Source: VRUE01 sp963728365 (lineage in GTDB: Bacteria > Actinomycetota > Thermoleophilia > Solirubrobacterales > 70-9). From it: a DNA stretch of 64,000 bases. This document shows, one piece after another, positions 46,152-53,296 of this stretch; position 1 is the stretch's first letter, and each line of letters starts with the position of its first letter. The position numbers and the translations under genes are program-made. The notes beneath the pieces are model-generated. The model was not told the origin of the DNA and made no database searches. It was given only the letters and a program-made list of their open reading frames with translations. The stretch lies in assembly GCA_963728365.1 (NCBI GenBank), contig CAVSJI010000001.1, forward strand, positions 868,001 to 932,000, given 5' to 3'.

Positions 46152-46664
46152 ATGGAGGTGCGGACGATGATCTTGGGCGGCCCGGAGAACGAGGCTCGGG
46201 TCGGTGCGGTCGAGGAGGTCATGGCGCGGAACGGCCTCGCGGGGACCTGCCTTGCGGACCTGCACGCTCAGGGAGGCGGAATCTGGTTCGTCCTGATCGG
46301 CGTGACGCCTGGGTTCTTCCTGAAGTCCTTCGCTGAAGCGGCCGGGGAGGACGCTTGGAAGGCCCTCAAGCGGCTGTACCACGAGCTACGCGAAGCGCTC
46401 GGCAAGGACGAGGACAGCCACGGCCAGCTCTACGTCCGCGAGGGAGGCCCTACGAAAGCCGAGTGGGAAGCGTCGGGTCGGGAGAACGCTCTACTGCCTG
46501 GCATACCACCGCAGGGCGAGCACCCACCGCAGATCGTCATTGACTCGATCCTCCCCGACGAGGCAATCGAGGCGCTGTTCCGCATCGACTTCGAGGCGCT
46601 GGACGAGTCGTCGTTTCACTGGGATCGCGACCTCCGCGAATGGGTTCCACGGGATCGCTGGTAG
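46152..46664 (+). CDS. hypothetical protein, divergent partner of the HEPN-like gene
   Basis: 170 residues. A hydrophobic stretch (GIWFVLIGVTPGFFLKSFAE) is followed by a helix (AWKALKRLYHELREAL) and an acidic C-terminal half ending WDRDLREWVPRDRW. I do not recognise a family. The divergent arrangement with a possible HEPN nuclease suggests a two-gene module, unproven. Confidence 0.5.
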   Translation: MEVRTMILGGPENEARVGAVEEVMARNGLAGTCLADLHAQGGGIWFVLIGVTPGFFLKSFAEAAGEDAWKALKRLYHELREALGKDEDSHGQLYVREGGPTKAEWEASGRENALLPGIPPQGEHPPQIVIDSILPDEAIEALFRIDFEALDESSFHWDRDLREWVPRDRW

Positions 46665-46762
46665 GCGACGCAAATCGGCCACCCGACGCCGCAGGGACGG
46701 CACGCAGCGAGTGCCGGGTCTTCTCTAGATAGAGAAATCACCGACTTCCGACCCGTGGCGGT

Positions 46763-46972
46763 CTACGCGTCCGCGAGCTTCCAGTTCGGGTCGTGCTGGT
46801 TGAAGCAGGACGGGTGGAAGACGGCACCCATCCCTTCTGAGCGGTCGTTGTTGTCGGTTGGGGTCCCGAACGTCCCGGTCGGGACCATCCCCACGGCCTT
46901 GAGGTTCGCCGGGTCGTCGGGGTCGATCCGCTGGCCGCAGGCCGGACAGGTGGTGAAGGTTTCGCCCTCCAT
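46763..46972 (-). CDS. small putative zinc-binding protein, interrupted upstream by a group II intron
   Basis: 69 residues. TTCPACGQRIDPDDP and VFHPSCFNQHD give a C-x2-C ... H-x3-C-x3-H arrangement that could bind zinc. The ATG at 46972 follows the group II intron 3' end by 2-3 bases, so the intron has inserted at its start or in its leader. Function unknown. Confidence 0.55.
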   Translation of the reverse strand: MEGETFTTCPACGQRIDPDDPANLKAVGMVPTGTFGTPTDNNDRSEGMGAVFHPSCFNQHDPNWKLADA

Positions 46973-46974
46973 TG

Positions 46975-48948
46975 GTAGTCAGGGGCGCAGTACCCGGGTG
47001 GGCCTGTTTCCCCGTTCCCCTTTCAATCCGTGCGTGCGGTTTTCCCGCACACGGCTTACCGATGATCTTCGCTGCATGGTTACGCGACCCCCGGATAGCG
47101 GACGGTGCCCATCAACTGGTGAAGGCCCTGCTCCCCGAACCACTGTCGGGTCCAGCGAGCGGCCTGCCCGGCGCGTAGGTTGCGGCCATGGCGCTTCACC
47201 AGCAAGCGCTTCAGCCGCCACGCGACGTAGCGGTCGATCTCGATGAACCTGTCAGCGGCATTCCCGGTGCGAAAGTAGTTGCCCCAGCCGCGCAGGAGTG
47301 GGTTCAGGTCCGCGATCACCTCGCGGATGTCCGATACCCCTGTGCGGTTGCGGCCGGTCTTGGCCCTGACCTTGGCTCGGATCGACTTCATCGCCCGCGC
47401 CGAAGGCCAGCGATGGAGGTAGTAGCGGCGGATGCCGCGTTCCATCAGCTTGCCCGAGGCGCGTGCTCGGAAGTGGGCGCCGAGGAAGTCAAAGCCCTCG
47501 CGGCCTTCTCTGAGGTCGGCCACCTTCGTCTTATCGGGGTGCAGCTCGAGGCCGAGCGAGGCGAGGACTTCCCGCGCCTTCGTCTCGGCTTCCCTGGCCT
47601 CCGCCTCTGTGCGGCAGAGCACGACGAAGTCGTCCGCGTAGCGGACGAGCAGGCCGTTCTCGCCACCCTGGAAGGCGAGGTCGAGGGCATGCAGGTAGAC
47701 GTTGGATAGCAGCGGGCTGATTACCCCGCCCTGGGGCGTTCCGGCGACCGTCTGCCGGTAGGCCCCCTCCTCCATCGCGCCTGCTCTGAGCCACTTGCGC
47801 AGCAGCTTCAGCACCCTCCGGTCTGAGACCCGCTCCCCCAGCTTTTCGATCAAAAGCTCGTGATCGATGTTGGAGAAGAAGTCCCGGATGTCTGCGTCGA
47901 GCGCCCAGGTGCGACCATGGATGAAGCCCTTGCGGAGCTCCTCCTTGGCCTCGGTGGCGGAGCGGCGGGGCCGGAAGCCGTGCGAGGCGTCGGTGAAGTC
48001 GGCCTCGAAGATCGGCTCCAGGATCAGTCGCGCCGCCTGCTGGGCGACCCTGTCGCGGACGGTGGGGATGCCGAGCGGCCGCTTGCCGCCTTGCGGCTTG
48101 GGGATATCGACCCTCCTGGTTGGGGAGGGGCGATAGGTGCCTTCGCGGAGGTCACGTTGCAACTCGGCCAGAAGCCGCTCTGCGCCGTATTCCTCCACCG
48201 CGGCGAGCGTCATCCTGTCGATGCCCGCCGCGCCCTTGTTCTTGCGCACCCGCCTCCATGCCTCCTCCAGGACGTCACCCCTGAAGATTCGGTCATATAG
48301 GGCGTGGAAGCGGCGATTCGGGGATCGCTTGGCCGCTGCCCATAGCTTGCGTTGGAGTTCTCGCACCTTCGGGCGGCGAGGGGTCTGCAAGACCATTTCG
48401 CTCGCCTCCCCATCGGCGGGATGGCTACCGCCGGGGTGGTTGGGTCCGCTCTTGGCGGCCATGCCTAGCGCTTACCTCCGCGACCAGCGCGATCAAAGCG
48501 GGGGTCCTTCGCTCCCGACGCGTTGTTCTGCGCGCCGATCGGCACTACTACGGCCCCCTCGGACTCCCGCTGCCCTCCGTCCCCTTTCGCACTCGGCTTA
48601 TAGGGCCGGTCTTTGCCCGACGCTGGGCTGGGCAGACGGGTCTCCCACGTTCCGGCACCGACCTTGCGCACGTGCAACCTCCCGTACCCCGGAGGGACCC
48701 GCCGACCGGCTCCGCAACAGAGTCGGCGGGCGTGGCCTTCGCCGTGAAATGAGCGGCTCGGCTCCCCCATTGTGGATGTGACGAGGCTGAAGTCGCAGCC
48801 CGCACGCTTGCTCCCTCCGAAGAGGCTCTTGACGCCCCGCTCGGCCGCAGGGATCTCTCCCTGAGACTGGGGCCTGCTACCGGGCGCTGCGGCGCTTACC
48901 CGGACCGGACTCACACCCGTTGGCCTGTGCCAGCTTTCGTGGCGCAAC
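46975..48948 (-). mobile_element. group II intron with LtrA-type maturase
   Basis: The 3' end is marked by a canonical domain V at 47025-47057 (minus strand AAGCCGTGTGCGGGAAAACC, then GCACGCACGGATT) and a domain VI, ending CTGACTAC before ATGGAGGG of the next gene. The 5' end is near 48948 (GTTGCGCC, like the usual GTGCG), followed by domain I sequence with GGTGTGAGTCCGG. Total about 1.97 kb. The 48463-48948 stretch is intron RNA, not a gene. Confidence 0.85.
47080..48462 (-). CDS. ltrA: group II intron reverse transcriptase/maturase
   Basis: 460 residues. RT blocks: RPLGIPTVRDRVAQQAARLI, FRPRRSATEAKEELRKGF, ALDADIRDFFSNIDH, GTPQGGVISPLLSNVYLHAL, LVRYADDFVVLC with the catalytic YADD, and FDFLGAHF. 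A C-terminal GIIM maturase region (NPLLRGWGNYFRTG) follows; no HNH endonuclease is seen, so it is probably a short bacterial class. It helps splice and reverse-splice the host intron. Complete frame, ATG at 48462. Confidence 0.96.
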   Translation of the reverse strand: MAAKSGPNHPGGSHPADGEASEMVLQTPRRPKVRELQRKLWAAAKRSPNRRFHALYDRIFRGDVLEEAWRRVRKNKGAAGIDRMTLAAVEEYGAERLLAELQRDLREGTYRPSPTRRVDIPKPQGGKRPLGIPTVRDRVAQQAARLILEPIFEADFTDASHGFRPRRSATEAKEELRKGFIHGRTWALDADIRDFFSNIDHELLIEKLGERVSDRRVLKLLRKWLRAGAMEEGAYRQTVAGTPQGGVISPLLSNVYLHALDLAFQGGENGLLVRYADDFVVLCRTEAEAREAETKAREVLASLGLELHPDKTKVADLREGREGFDFLGAHFRARASGKLMERGIRRYYLHRWPSARAMKSIRAKVRAKTGRNRTGVSDIREVIADLNPLLRGWGNYFRTGNAADRFIEIDRYVAWRLKRLLVKRHGRNLRAGQAARWTRQWFGEQGLHQLMGTVRYPGVA

Positions 48949-48982
48949 ATTCGCCGCGATCCTAGCCGGACGGGAGTCGCGC

Positions 48983-49088
48983 CTACAGGAGACCGATGAT
49001 GAGCGCGGCGATCACCGCGGCAAGGACCCCGCCCCCGACCACTAGGAGGGGTTGGCGAAACGATTGGCGAAAGTCTTGATCTGCATCG
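48983..49088 (-). other. two tiny overlapping frames, the second a predicted membrane peptide
   Basis: After AAGGGGGATC comes ATG at 49088 encoding MQIKTFANRFANPS. Its TAG overlaps a GTG (TAGTG) opening MVGGGVLAAVIAALIIGLL, which is nearly all hydrophobic, ending 48983. The layout looks like a leader plus a one-helix peptide, as in type I toxins or small membrane proteins. No further support. Confidence 0.3.
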
Positions 49089-49181
49089 CTGATCCCCCTT
49101 AGCTGCGTCGGGTCCAGACAACAAGTGGCCCCGGCGGTGCGCAAACACCCCGGGGCCGTGACATTAGGAGCGTGAACTCCC

Positions 49182-49412
49182 ATGCACGACCACCGTACCG
49201 AGGCGGCGACTCAGCGAGCCGCTCTCGCCCTCGTACTCGACGCCCACGCGAACTACCTCACGATCTCGGACATCGCCCGCGAGATCGACGCTGACGATGC
49301 CGTAGAGACCGCTGTACGCGATCTCGTCGCAGTCGGTCTCCTGGAGTGCAGCGGGATCAGCGTCCGGCCCAGCGCGGCGGCCATTCACTTCGACGGGCTG
49401 GAACTGCCGTGA
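49182..49412 (+). CDS. small winged-helix-like protein
   Basis: 76 residues. ANYLTISDIAREIDADDAVETAVRDLVAVGLLE resembles a winged-helix DNA-binding fold (segments at ~24-58). It overlaps the next gene's GTG by 4 bases (GTGA), so the two are probably a coupled regulatory pair. Known widely in actinobacterial mobile regions; function unknown. Confidence 0.65.
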   Translation: MHDHRTEAATQRAALALVLDAHANYLTISDIAREIDADDAVETAVRDLVAVGLLECSGISVRPSAAAIHFDGLELP

Positions 49413-49681
49413 TCGACATAGCCGCTCGATTCGGGGACAACCTCGCCCGCGCTCGCAGAGGGGCCGACCTCTCCCAAGAGGAGTTGGCGGTACGCGCCTC
49501 GCTGCATCGCACGGAGGTCTCTCAGTTGGAGCGCGGGCTGCGGCTTCCGAGGATCGACACCCTCGTCAAGCTTGCGGCCTCATTGGAAGTCAAGCCCGAA
49601 GCACTGCTCGACGGGCTGGAGTGGTCGCCTGGAGCGACGGTCTACGGGAGCTTCCGGCCTTCCGGGGAGCGCGAGCCGTAG
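49409..49681 (+). CDS. XRE-family helix-turn-helix protein
   Basis: 90 residues from GTG 49409. HTH LSQEELAVRASLHRTEVSQL then ERGLRLPRIDTLVKLAASLE is a textbook Cro/CI domain. Its 3' end runs into the remnant of an antisense transposase, so the last residues may have been altered by insertion. Confidence 0.82.
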   Translation: MIDIAARFGDNLARARRGADLSQEELAVRASLHRTEVSQLERGLRLPRIDTLVKLAASLEVKPEALLDGLEWSPGATVYGSFRPSGEREP

Positions 49682-49915
49682 CGGCGCGGGTGCGGACCAA
49701 GGCGCAAGCCAGCTTGGTCAGGATCGTCAGGTCGGCATGGAGCCGGACCCGATCTAAGCCCCGAACCCGCAGCGGCCCAAGTCCCCAACTGTGCTTCAAG
49801 CGCCCGAACTCGCGCTCGACCGCTGCGCGCTTGCGGTAGGCAGCCTTCCAGCGCTCGGTCTTTCTCGGGATCAGCGGGTACAGGCGACTCGCCCTGGGCA
49901 GCGCCTCAGACTGGG
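49680..49915 (-). pseudogene. IS4/IS5-like transposase C-terminal remnant
   Basis: The minus frame encodes PRKTERWKAAYRKRAAVERE, FGRLKHSWGLGPLRVRGLDR and VRLHADLTILTKLACALVRT, the C-terminal block of DDE transposases around the catalytic Glu (AVEREFGRLK). The catalytic Asp regions and N-terminus are absent. It is wedged between the XRE and Mug genes, so an IS was inserted and then mostly deleted. Confidence 0.75.
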
Positions 49916-50697
49916 TGCCTGGCGAGCTATGGGGCCGCAACACGCATCATCGGATCACGGTCAGTTGGCAAGGCGAGCAAGTGGAGACGCTCGCCGATCT
50001 CCTGCGGCCCGACCTGCGTGCGGTCTGCATCGGGATCAATCCCTCGCCCGTCAGCGTCACCGCCGGCCACTATTACCAGGGACCAATCGGCCGTCGCTTC
50101 TGGCAGCGCCTACAGCGGGCCGGCGTGATCGAGGAGGCCGGCACCGGACGCGAGGACGATGCTGCGTTTCTTGCTGGCATCGGCTTCACCGACATCGTCA
50201 AGCGTCCGACCACGCGCGCTAATGAGATAACCGCCGCCGAATTCGAGAAGGGTCGCGAGCTGTTGACCGAGAAGCTGCGCAGATACCGCCCAGCGCTCCT
50301 GATCTTCACCTTCAAGAAGACGGCAACTTCTTTGTTCGGCCGATTCAAGGGCCACGGCCACCGTCCCGAGCTCAAGCTCGGGGACACGCAGGTCTTCGTC
50401 ATGCCCGGTCCCTACGAGCGTGCCGACCGCGTTGAGGCCGCCCTCGAGCAGCTGCGGAGCCTCCTCGCGAAGCGAGGACCCGTTTACGCGGCGGCGGCGT
50501 GCTGGCGAGCCAGGGCCGTGCGCAGTGCAAGGGCCTCGAGCGCGACCTCGGCGTTCTCGGGGGTGTCCTCGATCTCGCCACTTCGCCAGGCGTCAACGAA
50601 GGAGTCGGGCTCCTTGCCGTTGGCCTTTCGAAACGCGTCGATCCTCTCCACCAGAGAAGCGGCCTCGGACCCCCCCGCCGGCTCGCGCTCTAGATAG
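49915..50697 (+). CDS. Mug/TDG-type mismatch-specific uracil-DNA glycosylase
   Basis: 260 codons in frame. The core fits the family: CIGINPSPVSVTAGHYYQGP with the catalytic Asn, FTDIVKRPT, ALLIFTFKKTA, and a late VMPGPYERAD block where the family has P-x-S/G-S-x-R. It removes uracil or thymine opposite guanine. Start GTG 49915 or GTG 49981 (preceded by AAGGCGAG). After LRSLLAKR the frame continues ~75 residues antisense to the next gene; this tail looks spurious, so the native stop may have been lost. Confidence 0.78.
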   Translation: MPGELWGRNTHHRITVSWQGEQVETLADLLRPDLRAVCIGINPSPVSVTAGHYYQGPIGRRFWQRLQRAGVIEEAGTGREDDAAFLAGIGFTDIVKRPTTRANEITAAEFEKGRELLTEKLRRYRPALLIFTFKKTATSLFGRFKGHGHRPELKLGDTQVFVMPGPYERADRVEAALEQLRSLLAKRGPVYAAAACWRARAVRSARASSATSAFSGVSSISPLRQASTKESGSLPLAFRNASILSTREAASDPPAGSRSR

Positions 50698-50855
50698 CGC
50701 TCCAGCTCGCTGGAGGGGATGCGTAGTGTCTTCTTGCCGATGCGGATGGCCTTGATCTCCCCCCGCTCGATCATCTTGTAGACGGTCGACTCATCGAGGG
50801 AGAACTTGCGGGCGTAGTCCCGCACGCGCATGTAGTGATCGGAGAGCTCGGTCAT
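50484..50855 (-). CDS. excisionase/MerR-like HTH_17 protein
   Basis: 123 residues. RVRDYARKFSLDESTVYKMI then ERGEIKAIRIGKKTLRIPSS is the excisionase-type winged HTH (HTH_17). The C-terminal half is helical, with PENAEVALEALALRTALARQ. It may direct excision of the island or act as an antitoxin-like regulator. A decayed second copy lies outside the island at 52507-52722. Its 3' third overlaps the Mug frame on the other strand. Confidence 0.8.
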   Translation of the reverse strand: MTELSDHYMRVRDYARKFSLDESTVYKMIERGEIKAIRIGKKTLRIPSSELERYLEREPAGGSEAASLVERIDAFRKANGKEPDSFVDAWRSGEIEDTPENAEVALEALALRTALARQHAAAA

Positions 50856-50987
50856 CTGTCGCTCCTGGGTCCTTCTGGCATTGTTGCAGCTATATCGGCA
50901 GGTTCCAAGTAATCCTCTAAATCCAGAGATTCAGCTTAACGACCTCAGGCACGAGATATCCGGAGGGCCCTGTAGAACCGGCGACCC

Positions 50988-51458
50988 ATGCGCGAGCGAC
51001 CGATCCTGATCGCCTACCGGCGCTTTGAGCAGCTTCAGGAGCTGCTCTTCGCCCATGGCTATCTCGTCGACCCCGGTGGCCGCGACCCAAACGAGTGGCA
51101 CGACGATCCCCCTTTGGGACTGGTCCGACTGAAGGGCGTCGCCATGCGTGGCGAAGGCGACGATGCGGAGCCCGACCCCCGCGTTACCTTCAGCATTGCC
51201 GAGTTCTGGTCAGCCAATCGGGTCGAGGACGCCTACGAGGAGCACGGCTACTGGCTGGCCGGTTATGCCTACCACAGCCAGGTCGGCGACGTCTCCCTCC
51301 GCTACTGCTTCGACCCCGAGCGCCATCCGGAGATGCCCTACCACCGCCACCCCCCGGGCAGCGAAGCTCGCGAGCTCTGGCGACGCGTCAGCGTCGAAGA
51401 AGCGCTCGAAGACGTCAACGCCGTCGCGGCCGAACAACGGCGTGCCGGGCAGCTATAG
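50988..51458 (+). CDS. hypothetical protein, possible TumE-like toxin
   Basis: 156 residues, ATG at 50988. LAGYAYHSQVGDVSLRYCFD then HPEMPYHRHPPGS resembles the TumE (DUF6516) core, where R-Y-D is followed by a HPE...HHKH segment. Confidence in this match is low. No antitoxin is adjacent; the gene ends 119 bases before the distal att copy. Confidence 0.45.
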   Translation: MRERPILIAYRRFEQLQELLFAHGYLVDPGGRDPNEWHDDPPLGLVRLKGVAMRGEGDDAEPDPRVTFSIAEFWSANRVEDAYEEHGYWLAGYAYHSQVGDVSLRYCFDPERHPEMPYHRHPPGSEARELWRRVSVEEALEDVNAVAAEQRRAGQL

Positions 51459-51524
51459 GCGTCGTCAAATCCGCGGACCTTTTTGCGGACCTCCAAGTCA
51501 GTAACCTGCATGACCTCAGAGCAC

Positions 51525-51539
51525 CTCAGGTGACCTGAG
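51525..51539. repeat. 15-bp palindrome and direct repeats beside the distal att site
   Basis: CTCAGGTGACCTGAG is a perfect palindrome around G. Upstream of it ACCTCAG occurs twice 3 bases apart (51514-51530), and GCGGACCT occurs twice before 51495. The cluster sits within 110 bases of the att repeat on the island side and could be recombinase or excisionase arm sites. Confidence 0.5.
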
Positions 51540-51577
51540 AAAGTCGAATATCACTGACAACACCCTCAACCGCCGAA

Positions 51578-51632
51578 TTGAGGGCCTTGTGCCCCTCACG
51601 GGGCGTGATGGTTCGACTCCATTCAGCCGCAT
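51578..51632 (+). repeat. distal attachment site: tRNA-Leu 3' half copy
   Basis: 55 bp matching 32072-32126 at 53 positions. The two differences (T to C and A to G) are the two partners of one base pair in the variable-arm stem (TCCC/GGGA against CCCC/GGGG), so both versions fold. The 5' half of the tRNA is absent here. Confidence 0.9.
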
Positions 51633-51633
51633 C

Positions 51634-51658
51634 GAAAGCCTCGCAATTGCGGGCTTTC
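51634..51658 (+). terminator. rho-independent terminator after the tRNA fragment
   Basis: GAAAGCC-T-CGCAA pairs with TTGCG-G-GGCTTTC (bulges only at the centre), followed by TT. It lies 2 bases after the att copy and is probably the original tRNA-Leu terminator displaced by island insertion. Confidence 0.75.
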
Positions 51659-51727
51659 TTATGGAAACGAATGCGGCGGGAGCGACATCGCCGGGTTCTC
51701 GCGCCGTCGCATCCGGTATACGGAGGC

Positions 51728-52131
51728 ATGGTCGGCAACTTTCAGGCGATCTACTTCCGCGCGGCCGACGGCTCCGAGCCGGTGCGGGCATTCATCGAGG
51801 GTCTCGATCACAAGCGCCGCGCCGCGTTGCTTCGCCAGCTCGACCGGCTGAACGACCTCTCGGATGCGATGCCGCATCTCCCCTTCCCGCACAGCTCCCA
51901 GGTCGAGGGGAGCTGCGGGAGTTGCGCTGCCACATGGGCTCCGAGCACTACCGCGTGCTGTATCGGCGTTCCGAGCGCCTGATCGTGCTCCTGCACGCTT
52001 TCCCGAAGACGACGGGCAAGCTGCCGGCCTCCGAGATCAAGGTCGCGCAGAAGCGCTGGAACGATTTCGAGGCCCGCATGAATGCCCAACCTCGCCAGCC
52101 ACCGCGGGCTGCGGGCCGCGACGCACCCTAG
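51728..52131 (+). pseudogene. higB: HigB/RelE-type toxin with a one-base frameshift
   Basis: The frame from ATG 51728 reads MVGNFQAIYFRAADGSEPVR then FIEGLDHKRRAALLRQLDRL. After HSSQVEG it jumps to another frame that continues LRELRCHMGSEHYRVLYRRS, ERLIVLLHAF and KRWNDFEARM to the stop at 52131. One extra G in the G-run near 51906-51910 would restore a single ~134-residue phage Gp49/HigB-like RNase. It is either a real inactivation or a sequencing error. HigA follows. Confidence 0.8.
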
Positions 52132-52138
52132 CCTTACC

Positions 52139-52158
52139 TGTTAGCAAGACTGCTAACA
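52139..52158. promoter_or_regulatory. palindromic operator of the HigA gene
   Basis: TGTTAGCA-AGAC-TGCTAACA, perfect 8-bp arms, 30 bases upstream of the higA start. HigA-type antitoxins usually bind such sites to repress their own operon. Confidence 0.7.
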
Positions 52159-52188
52159 TCGGGCAACACCCGATCAGTAGGTGCTGCG

Positions 52189-52527
52189 ATGAGCAAGAAG
52201 GTCAGTCCGGTTGGCGGCGCTGTTTCCAACCACATCAAGGAGTCCCTCAGGGATCCCGCGTTCCGGGCGGAGTACGAGCGCCTTGCGCCGTATGAGGCCC
52301 TGGCGCGGATCGTCATCATGCACCGGGGTTCCCTGGGTTTGACCCAAGCCGAGCTGGCGGCCCGGATGGGCACCACCGCCTCGGCCATCTCGCGGATCGA
52401 GAGCGGCCAGCACGCGACAAGCGCCCGAACCCTCAAGAAGCTGGGCTCCGCGCTCGGAGCCCGCGCCGTGCTCGGATTCGAGTTCGGGTCAGTCGAGCAT
52501 CCCGAGCGCGAGCTCGTCGTCCTTTAG
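52189..52527 (+). CDS. higA: HigA-type XRE antitoxin
   Basis: 112 residues. The HTH is LTQAELAARMGTTASAISRI followed by ESGQHATSARTLKKLGSALG. An N-terminal helical part (HIKESLRDPAFRAEYERLAP) is typical of HigA partners of Gp49-like toxins. It stays intact while the toxin gene is frameshifted. Confidence 0.85.
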   Translation: MSKKVSPVGGAVSNHIKESLRDPAFRAEYERLAPYEALARIVIMHRGSLGLTQAELAARMGTTASAISRIESGQHATSARTLKKLGSALGARAVLGFEFGSVEHPERELVVL

Positions 52528-52722
52528 CTCGACGACGAGCCGGCAGCGACGCGCCGGCGAGTGATGGCCGTGCGCAGGGCAAGTGCCTCGAGTGCGATCT
52601 CGGCGTTCTCGGGCGGCCTCGATCTCCCCCCAGTCGATCATCTTGTAGACGGTCGACTCGTCGAGGGAGAACCCGCGGGCGTAATCCCGCACGCGGATGT
52701 AGTGATCGGAGAGCTTGGCCAT
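52507..52722 (-). pseudogene. decayed copy of the excisionase-like HTH gene
   Basis: The ATG at 52722 gives LSDHYIRVRDYARGFSLDES then TVYKMIDWGEI, close to the intact gene at 50484-50855. Sequence then jumps to PENAEIALEALALRTAITRR in another frame, matching the intact copy's C-terminus. About 60 internal codons are deleted. A relic of a second island or of a duplication across the att site. Confidence 0.78.
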
Positions 52723-53066
52723 CTGTCGCGCCTCTGGTTCTCAAGGCATTGTTGCAGCGCGACTTCAGCGTTATGGATGCGATTCGGCAGCGTTCATCGG
52801 CTCAAGAGAGAGGGCGGCGACGACAGGAGTTGCCGCCGCCCTCCCCAGTCCATCGAGCACGCCGGGCGCTCAGCGAGAGAGGCTGCCGACGGCTGTCGCT
52901 CTCGCCTTGCGCCCGGCGCGGCGGGGATGATAGACCCACTAAAGGAATACTTTCCCGTTTCGCAACGGAACAGTTGCGCGGTGGGGACCTTCGGGGCAGG
53001 ACTTGACTCGTCAGCCTGCCCAAGCCCTGCCCCAATGGAATCCCTGTAGCCAACAGCTTTCGTCGG
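52723..53066. other. gap without recognised gene
   Basis: I see no gene here. It holds a 10-bp-arm hairpin at 52810-52843 (GAGGGCGGCG/CGCCGCCCTC) and the terminator of micro-ORF A at 52993-53033. Confidence 0.5.
52993..53033 (-). terminator. terminator hairpin of micro-ORF A
   Basis: GGGGCAGG-A-CTTG pairs with CAAG-C-CCTGCCCC. It lies 33 bases after the micro-ORF A stop on the minus strand. No U-tract. Confidence 0.6.
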
Positions 53067-53126
53067 CTACTTCATCTTCATCGTCGAGACGAGCGGCGCG
53101 GTTTTGGACGCGAGCTTGATCGTCAT
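53067..53126 (-). CDS. micro-ORF A, 19-residue peptide
   Basis: MTIKLASKTAPLVSTMKMK, ATG at 53126, with AAAGGGAGG 9 bases upstream, an excellent ribosome binding site. It diverges from the ArsR-like gene and is followed by its own hairpin. The small size, strong SD and a micro-ORF of similar style on the other side of the regulator argue for a real peptide, perhaps a signal or RiPP precursor. No family known to me. Confidence 0.5.
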   Translation of the reverse strand: MTIKLASKTAPLVSTMKMK

Positions 53127-53296
53127 GGTTCTCAGCCTCCCTTTGGTTCGACTCATCCTGATTACAACAAAATGAGCCTAGCAATCAACCCAATCTGGAT
53201 TCCGGAAGGCTGATTAGTTCGCTACGTTTCGCTTCAATGACCAAGAGGTATTGAGCAAGCAAATGCTTGGTACCTAAAGCGAGAGAGGAGAATCCG

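Larger units (their letters stand above)
32072..51632. mobile_element. genomic island integrated at tRNA-Leu(GAG), about 19.5 kb
   Basis: Bounded by two 55-bp direct repeats (32072-32126 and 51578-51632; 53 of 55 identical) made of the tRNA 3' half. Cargo: toxin-antitoxin pairs, XRE regulators, an RHS protein, IS21, a group II intron, a transposase remnant, a Mug-type glycosylase and an excisionase-like protein. The distal repeat is followed by a hairpin with TTTCTT, apparently the original tRNA terminator. No integrase gene was found between the repeats, so it has probably lost mobility or relies on helpers. Confidence 0.82.

Noticed and set aside
48465..49148. 227-residue minus-strand frame upstream of the intron RT
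   Set aside because: It lies in group II intron domain I RNA and crosses the intron boundary; structured RNA explains the sequence.
51578..51632. Second tRNA-Leu gene
   Set aside because: Only the 3' half from the anticodon loop is present; the 5' half and acceptor partner are missing, so it is an att copy.
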